From contig CM048840.1 in the NCBI GenBank assembly GCA_026545765.1, forward strand, positions 2,501,265 through 2,565,264: a stretch of DNA of 64,000 nucleotides, in the 5' to 3' direction. Positions 51,891 through 62,738 of the stretch are shown piece by piece. The position numbers were made by a program, and so were the translations under genes. This DNA is from Plantago major (lineage: Eukaryota; Streptophyta; Magnoliopsida; Lamiales; Plantaginaceae). The first letter of the stretch is position 1. Each line of letters begins with the position of its first letter. The notes under the pieces were generated by a model. That model made no database searches. It worked only from the letters and a program-made list of their open reading frames with translations, and was not told where the DNA came from.

Positions 51891-53108
51891 TGGAGTGAGG
51901 AAATGTGTTTGTTAAACGGCTCCAACTTTGGGCCTTTTTTTTTCTAATTTATTTTTGTTTTGTTTTATTTTATGTTTATGGTGGACTTGGTAATTACAAT
52001 TTACAATCATGAGAATGTCAAATCTAATCAGATAGTAACATTTCATCCTTAAATTTGTTTTTATTTGATCTCCCTTGCTTTAATTTTAAGATGGTTTTCA
52101 ATAATCTTGACTTCATATGTGATTTTTTTTTTTTAACATCACTAAGGGTGCCTATTTATTTAAAGAGTAACAACCGAGTACAAAAGTCATCCAAAAATAG
52201 TTTAAAATTATAAATAGATCAAAGGTTAATGTGAATAAGTCTAACAGCCTTCTTTTGTACACTGACACATTTCGACGCTAAAAAAATGTACGCTTCATAT
52301 TAAAATCGAGAATCCCCTGCAATAACATTTAGTAGTGTAGTTCTTAAAGCTTGAACGTGTGGATTGAGGAAAAATCTTATCATGCGATGTAATTATTGAT
52401 CTCACTACCAACGGTATATAGTGGACCTGCTTGCTACATTAACCCGTGATAGAACGTGGCATTTATATGGGTTTACTCTTCTTTTTCTGGTATGTCATGT
52501 TCATAGTCTTTCTGAGGTTGTCTGGTATTGTCTGTATGTATTAAATGTTATATTATCAGACATACATTAAAGACTGAGGTAGTCTGAGATTCTGAGGTAG
52601 AAAAACCATTTATATGTTACTTTATACATTGATAAAATCATCGAAGATTTTTGTCAGGAACGCAATTAAAAACATTGAATTTATATAGAAATCCTTTGCT
52701 TTTAGTCTTGGCTTTTTTTCCGTATAATGAAAAGGGTTGGGAGTGAGGTGGTGTGTCAAAGCATCAAAATTCACTTCTTTAATTCATATATCTTTATCTC
52801 TGAGTAATACAAGAAGATCAAATATCCTAAAGTATATCCAATGACATTAAGATAAAAGAACACCGTGCACGAGCTAGCTAGGATACTGTAATCGTAATAA
52901 TAAAATAAAATAAATAACAAAAAAATAAAAGACCAATTAATTAGCATTATATTGCCATTATAAATAGTGTTGTGTATCTCGTGAATGAATTAGTTGAAAG
53001 ATAACTATTGCCATAATTTAATGTCACACTTAATGTAAAAAAATGAAAAGAAACTTAAATTTATCTTTAAATCTACTGTCACACTGTTGAATACTTGAAC
53101 TAGCCATG
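51891..53108. other. Intergenic, no gene seen
   Basis: AT-rich. GTCTGAGATTCTGAGGTAG and a related GTCTTTCTGAGGTTGTCTGG at 52500-52600 give weak local repeats. No gene. Confidence 0.5.
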
Positions 53109-53367
53109 TACTTCCTCCGTCTCAAAAATAGCTTACCTCTTTAATATTTTACAGTTGAACTTTTTCAATTTTAACTATAAATTATTCTTAAACTGTAAAT
53201 GTAAAATATTCAATTTTTTATATAATAAAACTTTAGGACTAAATTTTCATTATATAATTTAATTAAACATTTTATATTTACGGTGTAAGATTAATTCGTA
53301 GTCAATGTTGAAAATGTTTAACTATAAAAAGTCAAAGTGGTAATCTATTTTCGAGAGGGATGAAGTA
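53109..53367. mobile_element. Stowaway-like MITE, family B copy 1
   Basis: TACTTCCTCCGTCTC at the left and an inverted GGGATGAAGTA at the right. The interior is palindromic (TTAAACTGTAAATGTAAAAT against ATTTTATATTTACGGTGTAA). It matches the element at 57544-57809 over its length. Confidence 0.85.
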
Positions 53368-54061
53368 GTATATATTGGGTTGTTTACGTAAGTAACATTA
53401 GAGATTGTGAGTACTAAGTCGTACCTAATCAACCTGCAGTTGGAATAGTCAAATGGATGAGGAACCGTTCAGCTGTAATACCTTTCAACTAATTAACTTT
53501 ATACTATCTTTTAATATATATATATATAGATATAGATTTACTCTCTCCACCACATGGAGGTGTTAACTTCTATCACTTTGAATGTATCGTTAAAGTTGCC
53601 AACCGTCATCCTTTTCCACTAAACTCTAATAAAGTTGCAAAGTAAATTAATCAATCTGCCTTATAATCATTTCTAATAAAGTTATAAAGTAATACGATAG
53701 TGGACATGTAATCTATAATGTAATAATATTATATAGTATTCATTTAATTTTGCTTGACGAAATTATATAAAGTGGATATTTTATTAATTTGGGACAAGAG
53801 GAGTATATATAGATTGACCTAAATAATTCTATGGAACAGCCTCAACTGTTTATTAAGTACACAGGACACTTCCTTAACTGCGTTACGTGCAGATGTACAT
53901 ATTAAGTGGTAATAAGGCCAGTTTTCTTTCATCTATTTCGAAATTTTAAAAGCCTAATTAATTGAACTTTAAATCCACGGCACGGCCTAGGTTTAGCTGG
54001 CCAATATCTACAATTCTGACTCGATAATTGCTCTGGTTGAAATATTCCTATCCTTGTGTAC

Positions 54062-54318
54062 TACTCACTCCATTTTATAAAAATTATTACATTTTACTAT
54101 TATACGGTCAACTGTTTTTGCGTTTGATCATAATTTACTCTTAAATGATATTAATAAATAAATTATTAAAATTATATAATGAAAATTTAGTAATTAAATT
54201 TTTATTATATGATCTTATTAAATTATTTATTATTATCGTTTATGAGTAATTTAATCAGCTTGAAAACGATTAATGGAATTAATCAAAATGTAACAATTTC
54301 TCTAAAATTGAAAGAGTA
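54062..54318. mobile_element. Stowaway-like MITE, second copy of the 23.7-kb family
   Basis: Shares TTACATTTTACTATT, TTAATAAATAAATTATTAAAA and TAAATTTTTATTATATGAT with 23732-23992, with eroded ends (TACTCACTCCATTTTA and TTGAAAGAGTA). Confidence 0.8.
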
Positions 54319-54465
54319 ATTTTTATAAAAAAAATTACTATCCATTTGAAGGTTCCAAAAGAGTACATCAAGTTTAACATAAGATTGTCTAGTTTTATTG
54401 TCCGTCTATTTTTGTTCGTGAATCCTTCTCGCGGGTCGTTTTCTTCAATCTGGATCCGGGTCAAC

Positions 54466-56084
54466 TATAAAAGGCTTTTTTCAGTTTTTATTTTCCTATT
54501 CCTCATTTCTCTCGCTCTTTCTTTCCATCGAAACCGTTTCTCTCCAGAATTTTCCACGAAACCCTAAATCCATTTCTCCCTTTCATAATCTAGGTTTATG
54601 TTGCTTATTATGTGCGATTGCTCCCTTCCGCGATCTCAGTGGAGAGTATATCTATGGAGCTAAGCTCGATGACGAGAATTTCGTGAAGAAGCGTTTCTGA
54701 CCAGGAATTTTTCTCCATGGCCGATTGTTGAAGGTCTGGATGTTGTGAAGTCGTCGATAAGGTCGGATTCGGATCTGGCAGTGGAAAGACCTCCAGGCAT
54801 GTGGCGGTTGCAGATCACAATAAGCTAGATCTGATCGGATTTTCGTTCGTATCGAGCTCGTGATTATATCAATCACCTCAATCCAGAAAAATCAGAGAAA
54901 GAGACATAAAAGAGGCTTGAGAATTGTCTCCTGCGAGCTCTTCACGCGGTATGTGAATTGTTATTGTCATCTTGCTTTTAATTTCTTCAACAATGATTGA
55001 TTAGAGTACTTTGTGTATAAATTGTCTCAGCTTGTGAAACTATCTAGTATGTATTGTCTAGTTTTTCATGAGAGCAGGTTGATTTGTTGCTTCTCTGTTA
55101 TTTTCATTTTAATTTTTGGTTCGATTGTTGCTTTCTATGTTGTTTTCCTTTTGATTTTGGTTCGATCTGTTGCTTCACTGTTGAGTTTTTCATGTATATT
55201 GTATTTCATGTAACTGCCTATGTTTTACATCTAATTGTCTAGTTTTTATGTGAAATAGTATGTTCTTGTTTTATGTTCATTCTGAATTGTCTATTTTTTT
55301 ATGTCAAATTGTCTAGTTTATGTGGTAAATTGAGAAGTATGTTTGAGTGTTTATCTTGTAACTGTCCATTTTTCAATGTGAATTGCCTATATTTTAGGTG
55401 ATTTTGTCTAGTTTTTAGGTAAAATTGCTTAGTTTTTCATGTATATGGTCTTTTATGTAACTGCAACATAGTGTTCACTCTGAACTGCCAATGCTTTATG
55501 TCAAATTGTCTAGTCTATGAGGTAAATAGTATATATGTATGAGTGTTTCTCTTGTAACTCTCCAAGTTTCAATGTGAATTGCCTATATTTGAGGTGATTT
55601 TGTCTAGTTTTTAGGTAAAATTGTTTAGTTTTTCATGTATATTGTCTTTCATGTAACTGCAACATAGTTTTTATGCTGGTATGTTTTTGTTTGTTGTATT
55701 TATTCTCTAGTTTTCAATGTAAATAGTTTATGTGTAAATAGTTTTTTTTTGCATAAATGTCATATGTTTTAGTAGAAATTGTTTATATTGTTCTTTGTTG
55801 TTGGTTTATCGTGAAAAGATAGATGCATTATATATTGTTTAGTTTTTTTTGTATAAATGACCTATGTTTTAGTATAAATTGTATATGTTATTATGTGTTG
55901 GTGTTTTAGTTTGAATGGTTTAGTTTTTTGTATAAATGATTTATGTTTATGTATAAATTATCTATGTTTTTTTATGTTTTTGTTGTATGTATTAGGTTTT
56001 CGTAAAAACGGTGGTCGAACAAAGACATTGATTGGTCACAAATTGAGACGTTGTGGAAGAAGGGGTCGACGAACAAGTTGTTGA
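54466..56084 (+). other. Transcription-unit-like segment, unclassified
   Basis: TATAAAAGG at 54466 is followed by a CT-rich leader with CACGAAACCCTAAATCC (54555) and a possible donor (CGCG|GTATGTG at 54948). A very T-rich 1-kb stretch follows, then an acceptor (TATTAG at 55995) and a short Arg/Lys/Gly-rich frame (KNGGRTKTLIGHKLRRCGRR) ending at 56084. This has the shape of a promoter, leader exon, intron and second exon. There is no long frame in the first exon, where ATGs lead to early stops. It may be a noncoding gene, a gene fragment, or part of a MULE-like element with captured promoter sequence. No terminal inverted repeat was found. Confidence 0.3.
55277..55663. repeat. ~194-bp tandem duplication in T-rich DNA
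   Basis: The two copies share ATGTCAAATTGTCTAGT, TCAATGTGAATTGCCTATAT, GATTTTGTCTAGTTTTTAGG and TGTAACTGCAACATAG, with about 85-90% identity by eye. The motif TTGTCTAGTTTTT also recurs singly from 55050 to 55940. Confidence 0.8.
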
Positions 56085-56251
56085 AAAGACGTATGCATTT
56101 GTATGTATTTTATAGGTTGTAAATTTTAATTTTTTTATTATTTTGTGTATTGAAATTTATTGGTTGACGATGAAATTGAAGTTCATGTCTATTTTTCTAA
56201 ATATTGTATTTTGATTGGATAAATAGGTTGTTACTAACGATTTCATGCTAA

Positions 56252-56314
56252 ACATGGACAATTTAACGATGAACATAGACAATTTGATGATAAACATAGG
56301 CAATTTGATGTAAA
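56252..56314. repeat. 21-bp minisatellite, three units
   Basis: ACATGGACAATTTAACGATG, ACATAGACAATTTGATGATA and ACATAGGCAATTTGATGTAA follow each other head to tail. Confidence 0.8.
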
Positions 56315-57543
56315 ATATCAACATATTTGGACGGACACAGTTGATGTAAGGTTTAAAGAAATATCGCGGGTTGACCGGCCGCGGGGTCCACCGGCGAAAA
56401 AATCATACTGTATAGTTTTTAGTGTAAATTGTCGATGTTTATATGTTGTGTAGGAAAGTCCGTACTCTCCAATATGTAAGGACTCTCGCAAGACGGACTC
56501 ATTTTTGTGAATTTGGGTGAAATTAATTATATTTAGTGTATATAATTATTATATTGCAATTTGCAATTACAAGCATAAATAGATGTAGAAATACAATAAT
56601 GTCATCAACCATCATTATTAATTTGTCCATAGGATCAAAGACTTGTGTTAGTAGGGTGTCAGTATTGCAAATTCGTAATATTGAGTTGATGCTTGAAAGC
56701 CGCGTTGTATCATTTTCAATAATTACATGGTCTGTAGACAAGTTTATCTTCTTAAATGGAAATGATTACGTACGTCTAAGATTGAAGGGAACATCTTGAT
56801 TTGTTTTTCATTTCCACCATCCAATTGATTATATGTAAGGCTTGTAATTAAGCCATAATTAACTTTTATTTATAGCCAAATGAAGGAATTGCCGAATTAG
56901 TCAAATTTTGCAAGTAATTAACAAGCTTATGCATCTCCATCCATAACCAGATCAAACAGTGCAAAAACTTTATCAATCATAAGGTGATACACTCATCCGT
57001 GTACCATAGTGATGGACGTGACAATTTGTCTGGATTTAGGCTCGAACCTTGGCAGATGAGTCCACGATTGTGGGAGGTACCAGTAGGAAAGACTCGCAAA
57101 AGTGCAAAACAAATGTTAGTCCAATTCCATCCTAGTTTAATTTATTCAAGTCGGTAGCTTTACCTTAACAATGTAGCCTTAACAATGTATTTTCAAACTA
57201 GTATATAGGTGATTAATAAACCAACTCTCGCGTGAAAACATTTAAATACTTTAGTTCATATGTTACCGACTCGCGTTTTGTCCGGCCGGGTTGAATCATC
57301 CGATTCAATCTGTACTCGGTGCCTTCCTATAAGTTATCTCTAGACCTATTTACTTAGGAACTCGAAAAACTTGATCCAATTTACACAAAACCGGTTGACA
57401 TGTTTTAATTTTTACACGGAGTAAAGTGTTGGATCTTAAAGGGAAGCATCCCAAAAACTTTTTTTTTTTGAAACGGCAAAATATATTAAAAACTGCAATC
57501 GATCGTTTACATGAGCATAAGAGATGCTCGATACGAAAAATAT
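56315..57543. other. Intergenic, no gene seen
   Basis: A GC-rich patch (GTTGACCGGCCGCGGGGTCC, 56371-56390) stands out. The rest is AT-rich with no gene. Confidence 0.45.
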
Positions 57544-57809
57544 TACTTCCTCCGTCCCGGCATAAGTTTCCCACTTTAACTTTTTGCGGTCAAACTTTTC
57601 CAACTTTGTCTACGAATTAATTTTAAACCGTAAATGTAAAATTTTCAATTTTTTTTATATAATGAAACTTTAGGGGCTAAATTTTCATTATATAATTTAA
57701 TTCAACATTTTACATTTGCGGTTTAAGATTAATTCGTAGTCAAAGTTGGAAAAGTTTAACTGCAAAAAATTAAAGTGAGAAACTTATACCGGGACGAATG
57801 AAGGAAGTA
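57544..57809. mobile_element. Stowaway-like MITE, family B copy 2
   Basis: TACTTCCTCCGTCCCGGCATA at the left and an inverted TACCGGGACGAATGAAGGAAGTA at the right. The interior is a near-perfect foldback of about 260 bp around a short centre. It is better preserved than the copy at 53.1 kb. Confidence 0.9.
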
Positions 57810-58247
57810 CATCTGTACCAACCAAAAGTCTATACATCTGTACCCATGGGCCTTTCTTACTTCATGTTCCACTTCACAATCAGTACCCTTCAGTTGTTCC
57901 AAAATGGCGCCAATTCTCCACACATTTCTTGCATTCTTATATCAATCTATGCATGGACTTAAGACATAGCTATCCTTAACCCATTCGCAGGTCATCACCA
58001 AAACTAGCTCGAATGGGATGTCAAACAAGGGTAGTATTTCTGTATTGGTAAAAATATGCTCTTGGCTCAATCGTTAGGACACGTCCAAATAAGGCTCAAT
58101 TATTTGATAAATGTCGAAGCTCATTCGATGCACTTATATTTGAATTACTCCATTTCGCCAAATCAATTTGGGCCTAACCGACCAGACCACATCTACGCGA
58201 TAGGTTGTCTCAATTTAATTATTGAGCCGAACCGGCCCAATGCTCCT

Positions 58248-59063
58248 TGAGAACATCCCGACAAAAAGACTGGGATCAATCCATCAAGTCGGGTAAGCTC
58301 GCCTAAGACTCCTTCCTCCAAGGCGGAATCTATATGGACCAACAAGGTAGTTCGAATAACTTACACGGCAGCCGTCCAATAGTCGGCCCAAGTCCAATTG
58401 TTAAAAGAGTGGACCAAGTCACAGGAACTCAGAGATGATGGAGGAACCATTCTCCAACTACATCCCACATTTCCAACTAAATGAGGAGTCGGTTACTGGG
58501 ACTTAGGGATGATGGAGAATCCGTTCTCCAACAACGCCTTACTTCTCCAACTACATCCCGACAAATAAGGGATTCGGGGTGAGAATCAGTTAGAAGACGC
58601 GTCAACTATCTCAATAAAAGGAGAAGGAGGGAACTCCATAACCCATCTGAAATCAATCAACTACGACACTGGAAAAACCCTAGCTACTAAGAACTGTCTC
58701 AGCCGTCTAATCAATCATCTACTTCTCCATCCATACTTGAGCTCTGAACATCATCTTAACCTTAATCCCCATCTCCTAGTAAAAACCCCCATCTCCATAA
58801 GTGCGGCATCTCAACCTCCATCCGAGTCCATACTTAGTCCACTCAACCGCTCTCCTAGCTGACCCGATCATCTATCCGACTCATCCCAGCTGCCATAAGA
58901 GCTATATCATCCCATAAAGGATAAGTTCTCTCTGTCTCTTATGTATTGTTTATTCCATATCTTCCAGACTCACTAGCTTGAGCGTCGGAGTCCATTTGGT
59001 CGGCACCACACCGGTGTCCCATTTGGATCTTACGTTCCAACGTGTTTCTCTTGTTGCCTTGCA
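58248..59063 (+). mobile_element. LTR of an LTR retrotransposon (plus orientation)
   Basis: Starts TGAGAACATCCCGAC and ends TTGTTGCCTTGCA, about 816 bp. It has a TATA-like CAATAAAAGG at 58611 and then CTTGAGCGTCGGAGTCC (58978) with CACCACACCGGTGTCC. The same series occurs inverted at 63737-64000. The CTTGAGCGTCGGAGT motif is typical of R/U5 in plant Ty3-gypsy and related non-autonomous LTRs. A primer-site-like TGGTGCCCCCA follows at 59069. No second LTR in the same orientation is present, so the element is truncated. The exact left edge is inferred. Confidence 0.6.
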
Positions 59064-59280
59064 CGTTGCTGGTGCCCCCAATTCTAAACCCTAATTTCGA
59101 TTGTAGATTTCTGAGCGTCTACAATTTCAAAAATGGCTTTCCCTAGCCCCCGAGGATCACATGTGGACCAATTCCATATCAACACTCAGTTCCGCCGACT
59201 TTGTGGTTAATGAGCCGGTCTCCTGAGAGACGCATAGTTTGGAGAGACACACTAGAAAATGCATCAACTACAAAATTTGT
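59064..59280 (+). mobile_element. Leader and first interior bases of the LTR element
   Basis: TGGTGCCCCCAATTCTAAAC is followed by TGTAGATTTCTGAGCGTCTACA (59103-59124), an inverted repeat also found at 63689-63710. An ATG at 59133 opens MAFPSPRGSHVDQFHINTQF but stops after 26 codons, so gag is not intact or not present. Confidence 0.5.
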
Positions 59281-59281
59281 A

Positions 59282-59310
59282 AATTTCGCGGGTCGACGAC
59301 CCGCGAAATT
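59282..59310. repeat. Perfect GC-rich palindrome followed by poly-A
   Basis: AATTTCGCGGGTCG, one base, then CGACCCGCGAAATT: 14-bp arms with a 1-nt centre, followed within three bases by a 22-A tract (59313-59334). It could mark the 3' end of a retroposon. Confidence 0.9.
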
Positions 59311-59689
59311 ACAAAAAAAAAAAAAAAAAAAAAACCCATAAGCAAAGGCAGCCATGGCTGCCAAATTGAAGCAGCAAGCTGAGCTCGCTGCTACTTGAAG
59401 CGAGCTCTGCTAGCTGCTACTTGCTCCGTCCATGGACGGACATGGATGGAGCTCCATCCATGAAGATTATTGAGCTAAAAAAATTAAATCTAATTTTTTT
59501 TAAATATATTTCGGATTGATTGTTAATTGAGATGTTTTGAAGGTTATTAAGCTTCAGTTGGAGTCAATTTGAGGTGGATTTACATTACAATATTGATTTT
59601 TTTTGTTTAATTTGGTAAATTAGATATAAGAAATATGTTATTGGAGAATTTGACAAAAGATGAGGGTTAATTTGCAATTTTCAGAGAGT

Positions 59690-60830
59690 GTTTAGGGTTC
59701 ATTCTAAAATCCTATCGATACCCCAAAATCCCCTGATACATGAAACACAAATTTAGATTATTATACAAAAATGTCAATGTTTAAGTTTAACCGTGTATAG
59801 GTTTTATCATTACATATAAACCTTAATATAATTACACAATAACCTAAAACATGTTAAACATGAACCTTAACTATTTTTCAAAAGAACTTTAAACATTCGA
59901 ACTTATCTAGATTAACAATGAAAAATATATTACGCCCTTAATTAGGGCTTAGGATTTAGGATGGGGTATACCCTATACCCTAATTAAGGTTTTGTCGGGG
60001 TCATTGAAACATTCTAAAATCCTATTGAGAAAATGGTGAACCATAAAAACCCCCTGGCACATGTAACATAAATTCAGGTTATACCTAAAGGTAAATGTTT
60101 GAGTGTAACCTTGTGAAGGTTCTATCATTACATATAAACCTTAGTAGAAGCACACAATAACCTAAAACATACTTAACATAAAACTTAACCATTTTTCAAA
60201 AAAACCTTGAACATTAGAAATTAACTAGATTAACAGTGAAAAATATCTTACGCCCTTAATTAGGGTTTACGGTTTTGGATTACGATGGGATATACTAAAC
60301 CTAAGCCTTAACTAAGGCAATGTCAGGGGTCATTGAATCATTCTAAAACCCTATGAAGGAAATGGTGAGTACCACAAAACCTCCTGGCCCATGAAACACA
60401 AATTTAGGTTATTATACAAAATGTAAAGGTTTAAGTTTAATCTTGTATAGGTTTTATCATTACATATAAACCTTAGTATAATTACACAATAATTACCTAA
60501 AACATTTTAAACATAAATCTTAACTATTTTTTTAGAAAAAACTTTAAACATTCGAACTTATCTAGATTAATAGTGAAAAATATATTACGCCATTAATTAG
60601 GATTTAGGATGGGGTATAGGAAATTAAGGGTTTGTCAGGGCAACGAAACATTCTAAAATCCTATGAAGAAAATGGTGAACCTACACATGAAACATAACTT
60701 CAGGTTATTAAAGGTTTAAGTGTAACTTTGTGAAGGTTCTATCATTACATATAAACCTTAGCAGAAACACACAATAACCTAAAACATTCTAAACATAAAC
60801 CTTAACCATTTTTCAAAAGAAACTTCAAAA
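59690..60830. repeat. Four-copy satellite, ~310-330-bp monomer, dimeric pattern
   Basis: ATTCTAAAATCCTAT anchors occur at 59701, 60011, 60340 and 60650, giving spacings of 310, 329 and 310. Monomers share TATCATTACATATAAACCTTA, ACACAATAACCTAAAACAT, GAACTTATCTAGATTAA and GCCCTTAATTAGGGTTTA. Copies 1 and 3 share GTATAGGTTTTATC and TAGTATAATTACAC. Copies 2 and 4 share GTGAAGGTTCTATC and TAGCAGAAACACAC. The array therefore looks like two ~640-bp dimers. The fourth copy is cut short. Confidence 0.88.
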
Positions 60831-61534
60831 CCAGATTTGAATTCATTCCCAATCAGAACATAAATGTAGAAAACTATTTGCATATTCCAAAATACATAAA
60901 AACATACATAAATGGTTAAGATTTATGTAAGAAATGGTTAAGTTTCATTTAATAAATGGTTAAGGTTATTATTTATTATTGTTTAGGTTTAATTATGTGA
61001 GAAATGATTCAAGTTTTTTTTGCGTAATGGTTAATGTTATGTGAGAAATGTTTGAGGTTTATTATGCATTCTTGTTCATTCCTTTTTGCTTCTCATGAGA
61101 AATGTTTAAGGTTTATACAAAAAATGTACAACGTTCTATGAAAAATGTTCCAACATTCATAATATAATCAAACAAGAAAATCAAAGAAAATAAGCAGCCC
61201 ATAAACAAAAAAATAAAAAAACATCACAAAAATATGATCATTGTAAGAATTTCAAATCATAATTCACATTTAACCATCATGAAAAAGGATACAAAGTTGC
61301 CAGTATACAATGTACATTAGAATGGCAAAAACATATATGCCAGTACGACAGTACTATTCCAGTATTACTATCAATATCTCTAGCTATAGCTGGTGAAAAA
61401 TTACATTTGCAAAGCGGACACATTCTCAAGTCGATGCATTGAAACAATGCCATCTTCCTCGGTAAATTGGTATCTAGTTGGAGACGAGTAACAGTGAGCC
61501 AGGTACCATTGACATCCTCAATTACATTTCATCT
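60831..61534. other. Intergenic, no gene seen
   Basis: Short diffuse repeats of AAATGGTTAAG(T/G)TT at 60950-61110 continue the satellite's composition. No gene. Confidence 0.5.
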
Positions 61535-61775
61535 TACTCCCTCCGTATAACTTCATAAATTTGTCATTTTTAACCGTCCAACTTCATACATTACCAAAAA
61601 AGTAGCTACCCCACATCCAATAAATAATAAACAATCTCAACTTTACACACAAATTACACATTTTACCACTAAAAATACATTTTTTCCCACCCTTTCTATA
61701 TTATATCATTACTTTAACTTTTCGCATAAAACTGCACGCTCCTAATGTATGAAGTTCTCCGAGACGGAGGGAGTA
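61535..61775. mobile_element. Stowaway-like MITE, copy 2 of the 0.5-kb family
   Basis: TACTCCCTCCGTATAAC and an inverted GAGACGGAGGGAGTA frame 241 bp matching 511-759. The ends are intact here. Confidence 0.9.
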
Positions 61776-62042
61776 TAAAATTACTTTTAGTACATGACTC
61801 AATGGAAACATGTCTACTCCAGCTGCGGTCAAAAAAGTAGATTTGTTAGCCTTAAACACAACACACTGTAAATCCCATTCTTACAGCAGCCAAACATAGA
61901 TTCTTCCCACAATTTCTAACAGCGGTAATCAATAGCACAACGTAGAGAACTCCAAAACCAGTCAAATAGCATATAAAAATTGGATAACACAATCAATTAT
62001 CACTCAAACATTCTCAATATATACAATGTTTCAAACTGCTAG

Positions 62043-62045
<3 letters not shown>

Positions 62046-62111
<66 letters not shown>
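62046..62111. repeat. (AT)n microsatellite at the pararetrovirus border
   Basis: 33 AT units run straight into the first base of the viral frame. AT repeats are known integration neighbourhoods of endogenous caulimovirids in plants. Confidence 0.98.
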
Positions 62112-62113
<2 letters not shown>

Positions 62114-62394
62114 CTGAGCTCCTTGAGTTAACTCGTGCTAATCATAAATCTTTAGCTAAAATAACTGAAAATTTAGACTATATTAAATATTTAAATACTC
62201 AAATCTTAGGAGAATTAAGAGGAATACATAAACATTTGCCTACTAGACAGGATATTCATCAGCTTGGTTTTTTATTAGAAAACTCAAAACCCCGACAGAT
62301 CTTAGAAGCCAAAGATTTATTACATAAAGTAGAAAAACAGGTTATTGATTTAGAACAGGTTATTAGTACTATTAAAGAAATAGTAGAAAGTTAA
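62112..62394 (+). pseudogene. Caulimovirid small ORF a (coiled-coil type)
   Basis: About 93 codons remain, starting inside the gene because the microsatellite replaces its beginning. The sequence is Leu/Lys/Glu-rich with heptad-like spacing (LLHKVEKQVIDLEQVISTIK near the end), consistent with a helical virion-associated or assembly protein. It stops with TAA at 62392-62394. The assignment depends on its position before the movement ORF, because the family diverges strongly in these small proteins. Confidence 0.55.
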
Positions 62395-62409
62395 AACTGA
62401 AAAAAACAA

Positions 62410-62738
62410 AAGAATATCTACAGGCTTTAACTGACGCTAAAAGATATAAAGCCGAAGAAAATAAAGAAGAAATTACTGGTTTCACTTTTTATACAGGAAC
62501 AAGTAGAGCCGATAAAACATATCCTAATCTATTTAATTTTATTATAAGTTTGTTACTACAGATTATTGATAAATTAAATAAATTATTAGAAAATATTAAT
62601 AAGATACCACCAAGTACACAAACTATAGATAACGATCTAGATAAAATAATTAGTGGTATTAATAGATTAAGTCTAGGAGAAGAAGTTAGAATAAAAAGAA
62701 AACCCACACCTTATACACATTGGGTACCAAGAAAATGA
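62410..62738 (+). pseudogene. Caulimovirid small ORF b
   Basis: An open frame of about 108 codons runs to TGA at 62736-62738. The TGA overlaps the next ATG in ATGA, the coupled stop/start seen between successive ORFs of badna-like viruses. No ATG lies at its expected start just after ORF a, where CTG stands. The start was either mutated or is non-AUG. The C-terminus is basic (RIKRKPTPY), as in nucleic-acid-binding small proteins. Confidence 0.5.

Noticed and set aside
62026..62111. A single long frame from 62026 through the AT repeat into the viral ORF
   Set aside because: The N-terminal YIYIYI string is translated microsatellite. The viral part starts at 62112, so the joined frame is an accident.
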